Shown: positions 7,901 through 11,849 of the stretch, piece after piece
Layout: every line of letters starts with the position of its first letter
Numbering within the stretch: position 1 is the stretch's first letter
From: GCA-002784865 sp035646815
Lineage (GTDB): Bacteria > Patescibacteriota > Microgenomatia > Levybacterales > UBA12049
Direction of reading: 5' to 3'
Assembly (NCBI GenBank): GCA_035646815.1
Contig: DASRON010000048.1
Span: 1 to 11,849 of the forward strand
DNA: 11,849 nt
Notes under the pieces: generated by a model
The model's database searches: none
Told to the model about the DNA's origin: nothing
The model's input: the letters and a program-made list of their open reading frames with translations, nothing else
Program-made: the position numbers and the translations under genes

Positions 7901-9358
7901 TTAGTTATGGCATATTAACATATCGCCTATAGTAAAGTCAAGAAGAGGGGAAATTATAATTCCTGCTTCTTCCCCTTTTTCTATTTTGGAGGTTGGGTCT
8001 TTGCCAATTCTTACAGAATTTACATGGCTTTCTCCGATAATTTCTTCTCCTCGCATTAGCCTCACATGGTCTCCCTTAGCAATTCTTCCTTCTAAAACTG
8101 TTATCCCCAATGCTTTAGTTTTTTCAAAAGGGAATGATGCAAGAACTTTTGCTCTTCCATATACTTGCTCAAGCATTGCAAGTCTCTTACCCTCTAGTAA
8201 ATCTTCAACCTCTTGTATCATTTCGTAAATCAAGCTATAGTTTCTAAGTAATACTTTTTCTGTTTCAGCAAGTTTTAAAACATCAGGTTTTATTTTTATA
8301 TTAAACCCTAAAATTACTGCACCTATTGATTTTGCATATAATACGTCTGAGCTTTCAATATCTCCTGTTTTACTAGATGCTATCTTAAGTTCTTTAGGCA
8401 AAGATTCTATTAAAGCTTCCAGGGATCCATAAGTATCTGCACAGATTATAAAAGTAGGCATTTCATCTTGAATTTCGTGAGGTTCTTGTTCTTGAATCTC
8501 TAAAGGAATTTCAACAAGTTCTTTTTTCTCTTCAAATTTTGCCGTAACAATTTCTCCTACTTCTGGCGTCTCTTCGAAACCCAAAATCTCTACTGCCTGT
8601 CCTACAGTTACTTCTTTTAATTGAATTCCTTTATCATTTACAATACTTCTTACTTTTGCTTTTATTTTTCCTGCCCAAATTTCTTCTCTTACTCTAATAG
8701 TTCCATTTTTTATAACTACTGTAGCTTTTGGACCTGCTCTTAGATCAAGTTTTGATTCTATAACTATTGCTTCAAGTTCTTTTTTTTCTGAAAAGGTAAA
8801 CTTTTCAGAATTTACATCATAGATTAAAAGAATTAAATCTAAAAGTTCTTTTACGTTATGATTTGATTTTGCTGAAACCTCAATTGAAGGAACATCTCCG
8901 CCATAACTTTCAAGGGTTATTTCTTCTTTTAAGAATTGCTGTTTTACTTTTTCAACATTTACATCAGGAAGATCTGATTTTGTTAAAACAACTATAAAAG
9001 GAGTTTTTGATTTCTTTAGTAACTCTATACTTTCTTTTGTTTGAGGTTTAACACCATCATTTAATGCAACTATTAAAAGTGCAATATCTGCTGCCTTAAC
9101 TCCTCTACCTCTCATTTTAGAAAAAGCTTCATGTCCCGGAGTGTCTATAAAGGTAATTTTTCTTGATTTTCCTTCATGCTTTATTTCTATTTCTGAAGCA
9201 CCAATTTTTTGAGTAATTCCTCCATGCTCACGTTGTGCAATATTTGTTTTTCTGATTGAATCTAGAAGCGTGGTTTTACCGTGATCAACATGTCCTAATA
9301 CAGCAATTACTGGGGGATATAGGTTTTCGTTACTACTGTTTTTATTCTTAGCATCCAT
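7901..9358 (-). CDS. infB: Translation initiation factor IF-2, short form
   Basis: IF-2 is the GTPase that brings fMet-tRNA to the 30S subunit and promotes subunit joining. At 485 residues it keeps only the core: the long N-terminal region and the IF2_N domain are absent, with about 16 residues before the G domain. G motifs are GHVDHGKTT (22-30), GGITQKIGA (46-54), DTPGHEAF (72-79), TKSD (126-129, in place of the usual NKxD) and SAK (162-164). A beta-barrel domain II follows (about 195-275), then the helical ADTYGSLEALIESL domain (307-320), and the C2 barrel (about 398-485). In C2 the conserved Cys of IAGC is Ile419 and the Cys of ECGI is Ala465. It starts 55 bases after nusA, where ylxR lies in other bacteria, and has no clear Shine-Dalgarno. 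Confidence 0.95.
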   Translation of the reverse strand: MDAKNKNSSNENLYPPVIAVLGHVDHGKTTLLDSIRKTNIAQREHGGITQKIGASEIEIKHEGKSRKITFIDTPGHEAFSKMRGRGVKAADIALLIVALNDGVKPQTKESIELLKKSKTPFIVVLTKSDLPDVNVEKVKQQFLKEEITLESYGGDVPSIEVSAKSNHNVKELLDLILLIYDVNSEKFTFSEKKELEAIVIESKLDLRAGPKATVVIKNGTIRVREEIWAGKIKAKVRSIVNDKGIQLKEVTVGQAVEILGFEETPEVGEIVTAKFEEKKELVEIPLEIQEQEPHEIQDEMPTFIICADTYGSLEALIESLPKELKIASSKTGDIESSDVLYAKSIGAVILGFNIKIKPDVLKLAETEKVLLRNYSLIYEMIQEVEDLLEGKRLAMLEQVYGRAKVLASFPFEKTKALGITVLEGRIAKGDHVRLMRGEEIIGESHVNSVRIGKDPTSKIEKGEEAGIIISPLLDFTIGDMLICHN

Positions 9359-9413
9359 AATCTTTTTTTATAACTAAGTTTAAGATCAGAATTTAAAACT
9401 GCAAATTCCATGT

Positions 9414-10505
9414 TTAAGCTTTCTTCTTAGTTTCTTTTTTTACTGTTTTCTTTTTTACCACCTTTTTTTCTTTCTTTTCTTCTTTTTTTTCAGTTTTCTT
9501 TTCTTTTGCTTCTACTTTTATGTCTTCAGATTTTTTTTCCTCTTTTTCTTTTTCATCTTTCATTCCTTCAATTTCAATTCTGTAACCTGTTAATTTTGAA
9601 GCAAGCCTTACGTTTTGCCCATCTTTTCCTATTGCCAAAGAAAGCTCATCTTCTGCGACTGCAACATGAGCAATTTTTTCTTTTTCATCAAGCTCAACTT
9701 TTAGATTTTTTGCAGGAGAAAGAGCTTGTGCAATATAGCTTTTTGGATTATCTTGCCATTGAATAATATCTATTTTCTCAAGCCCATTAAATTCCTGAAT
9801 AACAGCTTGCACTCTTACTCCTTTTTGACCAACACAGCTTCCAACAGGATCAATCCCAGACTGATTAGAAAATACTGCTATTTTACTTCTTGCGCCTGCC
9901 TCTCTTGCAATAGCTTTTACTTCAACGCTTCCTTGAGCAACTTCAGGAACTTCTCTTCTAAAAAGTCCCTCCAAGAGCCCAGGTGCTGATCTTGAAACAA
10001 TGATTTCTTCTCCCCTTAATCCTTCTTTTATTTCTGCTAAATAAATAGTTAGTCTCTGGTTCAAGTAATATTTTTCATTCTGAATCTGATCTTGTGGAGG
10101 CATGATTGCTTCTGTTTTACCAATATCAATAATTATATTTGAACCAGCAAATCTTAAAAGCATTCCGTTCGCAACTGTTCCTATTTTTAATCTGTAATCA
10201 GTAATTATTGCTTCCTTCTCTTTTTCTCTAATTTTCTGAAGTATTACTTGCTTTGCGGTTTGAGCTGCAATTCTTCCAAAACCCGGAGGGGTAACGTCTT
10301 TTTTGTTGTGAAATATTCTTGCTTCTCCTGTCTGAGAATCAAGGCTTGCAGTAAATTCTGTAACTTCTATTCCAGGATGATCTTTTCTGTATGCTGCAAC
10401 AATAGCGTTTCTGACAGTTTCCATAACAACTTCAGGGTCAATTCCCCTTTCGGTTGAAACTTGATTTAAAGCTAATGCAAATTCACTTCTCTGTATTGCT
10501 GGCAT
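9414..10505 (-). CDS. nusA: Transcription termination/antitermination factor NusA
   Basis: NusA binds RNA polymerase and nascent RNA and modulates pausing, termination and antitermination. The N-terminal polymerase-binding domain spans about 1-100, with GIDPEVVMETVRNAIVAAYRK and FGRIAAQTAKQVILQKIREKE at its end. An S1 domain (about 101-172) follows, then KH1 (PVGSCVGQKGVRVQAVIQEFNG, 220-241, then ALSPAK) and KH2 (ELSLAIGKDGQNVRLASKL, 287-305). There are no C-terminal acidic repeats as in E. coli; instead residues 315-363 form a Lys/Glu-rich tail that becomes almost purely basic at the end. Such tails are common in AT-rich bacteria and may contact RNA. The ATG at 10505 is preceded directly by an A8 run and no Shine-Dalgarno. 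It is the first gene after the promoter at 10555-10583 and is followed by infB. Confidence 0.96.
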   Translation of the reverse strand: MPAIQRSEFALALNQVSTERGIDPEVVMETVRNAIVAAYRKDHPGIEVTEFTASLDSQTGEARIFHNKKDVTPPGFGRIAAQTAKQVILQKIREKEKEAIITDYRLKIGTVANGMLLRFAGSNIIIDIGKTEAIMPPQDQIQNEKYYLNQRLTIYLAEIKEGLRGEEIIVSRSAPGLLEGLFRREVPEVAQGSVEVKAIAREAGARSKIAVFSNQSGIDPVGSCVGQKGVRVQAVIQEFNGLEKIDIIQWQDNPKSYIAQALSPAKNLKVELDEKEKIAHVAVAEDELSLAIGKDGQNVRLASKLTGYRIEIEGMKDEKEKEEKKSEDIKVEAKEKKTEKKEEKKEKKVVKKKTVKKETKKKA

Positions 10506-10512
10506 ATTTTTT

Positions 10513-10539
10513 TTAAAAAAATAGTGGGTTTATCCCCAC
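10513..10539 (-). terminator. Terminator-like hairpin in the nusA leader
   Basis: On the minus strand the stem GTGGG/CCCAC (five pairs, 10535-10539 with 10524-10528, loop GATAAA) is followed by TATTTTTTT, then by A8 directly before the nusA ATG. This has the form of a short intrinsic terminator. It lies downstream of the predicted nusA transcription start (near 10547), so it could attenuate nusA transcription. It may also simply end transcripts coming from the clp side. The short stem makes its strength uncertain. Confidence 0.5.
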
Positions 10540-10554
10540 CACAAACTAATCGTC

Positions 10555-10583
10555 ATTTTAACAGATTAGCTAAACCTAGTCAA
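10555..10583 (-). promoter_or_regulatory. Strong sigma-70-type promoter for nusA-infB
   Basis: On the minus strand TTGACT (10578-10583) and TAAAAT (10555-10560) are separated by exactly 17 bases, and TGT before the -10 gives an extended element. The predicted start is near 10547, about 43 bases before nusA. The core CTGTTAWAAT is the same as in the rpsO promoter. A 6-base dyad, CTAATC (10546-10551) and GATTAG (10564-10569), flanks the -10 and could be an operator, though this may be chance. Confidence 0.78.
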
Positions 10584-10643
10584 GAATAGCAAAGGGATTT
10601 TATAGAAGAATCGAACGGAAAGCGTAAAACCTAATCTTTGCAG

Positions 10644-11159
10644 CTAAGAAGACTTGAGGGTTATACTTATTCTAACTTGCTGATCATTATCTGATTTTGT
10701 AATTTCTATAGTTACATTCTGACCTGTACCAACACCAGATAATTTATTTAAAACATTTCCGTTTGTATTTGTTGACACAAAAGAAACAGCATTCATTCCT
10801 GTTTCTCTAATTCTTTTTTTATACCAATTTGTTATTTGAGTTGTATCGTCATAGCTTTGCAGAACAATTGTGTCTCCTAAAACACTTAGCTGTGCTGCAT
10901 TAGGATAAATCTAAGCATCGCTTACTCCTTGTACTTGTTCAATACTATACGTAGGGATAGGGATATTTTCAATTACTTCACTTGCTGAAATAGGTATTTT
11001 AGTTGGAACTTTTGTAATCTCTATTTTCTTAGGAGTTAGCGTCAAAATAGGCGTTAACGTATTTATGGAAACGTCTTTACTGGTTTGTTTTAAAATAGAA
11101 CTCTTTGAGAAAAGAATAAATAATATTATTAGTATTTAAAAAAGTTTTAAGCTATTCAC
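10644..11159 (-). pseudogene. Decayed gene for a small membrane-anchored protein, two in-frame stops
   Basis: One reading frame from a GTG at 11159 to TAG at 10644 encodes about 171 codons with two internal stops: TAA at 11136-11138 and TAG at 10911-10913. Read through, it gives a membrane anchor (NSLKLF, stop, ILIILFILFSKSS) and a Thr/Pro/Ile-rich linker. After the second stop comes a folded-looking domain: IYPNAAQLSVLGDTIVLQS, then TNWYKKRIRETGM, then a beta-rich end finishing VRISITLKSS. Coding character continues unbroken on both sides of each stop, with no frameshift, so single substitutions explain both. The domain resembles small exported proteins of uncharacterised function with a YP...WYK...G pattern; I do not know a name for it. 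Sequencing error in one of the two positions cannot be excluded. TAG is used as a true stop by rnj, which argues against recoding. Confidence 0.72.
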
Positions 11160-11187
11160 GATATATCGTATAGAGGATTAATGCAAC

Positions 11188-11849
11188 TTAGTTTACTTTT
11201 ACAATAAGCTCTCCCTCTAAACCTACTGAAAGGAAAACCTTATCACCTCTGTTTAGCTCACTTGTTAAAATCTTTTTTGCAATCATATCTTCTATATTAT
11301 CTTGAATAAATCTTTTTAATGGTCTTGCTCCAAACTGCTCATCAAAACCTTCTTCTGAAATCTTTTTTACAATATTTTCATCAAAAGTAACAGCAATATC
11401 TTTTTCCACAATTCTTTTTACTAGATCATTTAAAAGCATATTTGAAATTAAATTAACTTGTTCTGAGTCAAGCGGTTTAAAAACAATAGTGTCGTCAAAT
11501 CTATTAATAAGCTCTGGTTTAAATATTGCATTTGTTTGCAAAAACTCAAATAATTTTTCTTTAAAAGCTTTATCTATCGCAGTTGATTTTTTTACTTCTT
11601 CTCGAATAAACTCTGAAGCAGCATTTGATGTTGCAATAATAATTGTATTTGCAAAAGAAACAGTTTTCCCCTTATTATCAGTAAGTCTCCCGTCATCAAG
11701 GACCTGAAGGAATAGATCATGAATTCTAGGATGTGCTTTTTCAAATTCATCAAGAAGAATTAATGAATATGGATTATCATAAACCTTATCTGTTAATTCT
11801 CCCTTTTCAGATCCTTCTCCAGGCAATGCTCCTAATAATCTTTTAACAC
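11188..11849 (-). CDS. ClpB/ClpC-type AAA+ ATPase, C-terminal part (5' end outside window)
   Basis: The last 219 residues of a Clp/Hsp100 ATPase are visible; the frame is open to the right edge. They cover the second half of the final AAA+ domain and the D2-small domain. Visible are RLLGALPG, Walker B LILLDEFEKAH, LFLQVLDDGRLTDNKGKTVSF, sensor-1 ATSNA, arginine finger ELINRFDDTIVF and sensor-2 FGARPLKRFIQ. Such proteins unfold substrates, either for disaggregation (ClpB) or for ClpP (ClpC). The parts that tell these apart (middle domain, ClpP-binding loop) are not in the window or not recognisable. The pore loop that normally reads GAPPGYVGYEEGGQLT is GALPGEGSEKGELT here, two residues shorter and without the tyrosine. 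It ends 28 bases before the pseudogene, with no clear terminator. Confidence 0.92.
   Translation of the reverse strand, partial: VKRLLGALPGEGSEKGELTDKVYDNPYSLILLDEFEKAHPRIHDLFLQVLDDGRLTDNKGKTVSFANTIIIATSNAASEFIREEVKKSTAIDKAFKEKLFEFLQTNAIFKPELINRFDDTIVFKPLDSEQVNLISNMLLNDLVKRIVEKDIAVTFDENIVKKISEEGFDEQFGARPLKRFIQDNIEDMIAKKILTSELNRGDKVFLSVGLEGELIVKVN

Noticed and set aside
7986..8228. Plus-strand open frames, such as this one of 80 codons within infB
   Set aside because: They are antisense to strongly supported genes, have no ribosome binding site, and their translations show no family features; the same holds for the other plus-strand frames.
9307..9411. A 34-codon minus-strand ORF starting in the nusA-infB gap, at the place of ylxR
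   Set aside because: It overlaps the infB start in another frame, has no Shine-Dalgarno, and its sequence shows no YlxR features.
10589..10641. Inverted repeat GCAAAG/CTTTGC after the pseudogene as a terminator
   Set aside because: The stem has only six pairs around a 41-base loop and no U-tract follows.
10595..10643. GTTCGATTC on the minus strand, resembling the T-loop of a tRNA
   Set aside because: The flanking bases do not pair as a T-stem (only one of five pairs forms), and there is no acceptor, D or anticodon arm upstream, where the pseudogene ends.
10644..11159. Recoding of UAG/UAA to explain the stops in the decayed gene
   Set aside because: rnj ends with TAG and the other genes end with TAA at their expected C-termini, so both codons act as stops here.
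11158..11169. Perfect 12-base palindrome ACGATATATCGT between clp and the pseudogene
   Set aside because: About three such palindromes are expected by chance in a window of this size, more in AT-rich DNA, and no second copy was noticed.

Overview
This is an AT-rich window, and every gene I can support lies on the minus strand. Gene content and protein shapes suggest a streamlined, host-dependent bacterium of the Candidate Phyla Radiation (Patescibacteria), most likely Microgenomates-like. The pointers are a very short IF-2, a short NusA with a lysine tail, an RNase J with a variant metal-site loop, a NrnA-like protein stripped of its catalytic residues, and a lack of Shine-Dalgarno sites. This placement is inference; there is no rRNA or other marker to confirm it.

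The layout in transcription order (right to left) is as follows. A 5'-truncated ClpB/ClpC-type AAA+ ATPase sits at 11188-11849. It is followed by a decayed gene for a small membrane-anchored protein with two in-frame stops (10644-11159). Next come a strong promoter (10555-10583) and a terminator-like hairpin in the leader of nusA (9414-10505), then infB (7901-9358) and the degenerate NrnA/DHH-family gene (6808-7887). A second strong promoter (6775-6803) leads into rpsO (6449-6721), pnp (4130-6448), a Lon-derived AAA+ ATPase without protease domain (3001-4071) and RNase J (1339-2991). A DUF2207 membrane protein (1-1264) runs off the left edge.

The core nusA-infB-nrnA-rpsO-pnp order is the ancestral bacterial transcription/translation cluster with rbfA, truB, ribF and ylxR missing between its members. 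The downstream half brings together the two main RNA-decay enzymes, PNPase (3'-5' phosphorolysis) and RNase J (endo/5'-3' hydrolysis), with an AAA+ ATPase between them. This suggests an RNA turnover module coupled to ribosome production.

The most interesting points are: (1) a Lon AAA+ module with neither protease domain nor pore-loop aromatic, placed between pnp and rnj; (2) a NrnA homologue in which every recognisable DHH-family catalytic motif is substituted but the fold seems to be kept; (3) a terminator-like hairpin within the roughly 43-nt leader of nusA; (4) loss of the canonical pore-loop tyrosine in the Clp ATPase; (5) IF-2 lacking the conserved C2-domain cysteines; and (6) a recent pseudogene in an otherwise compact genome. 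I found no CRISPR array, tRNA, rRNA, insertion sequence or phage gene.
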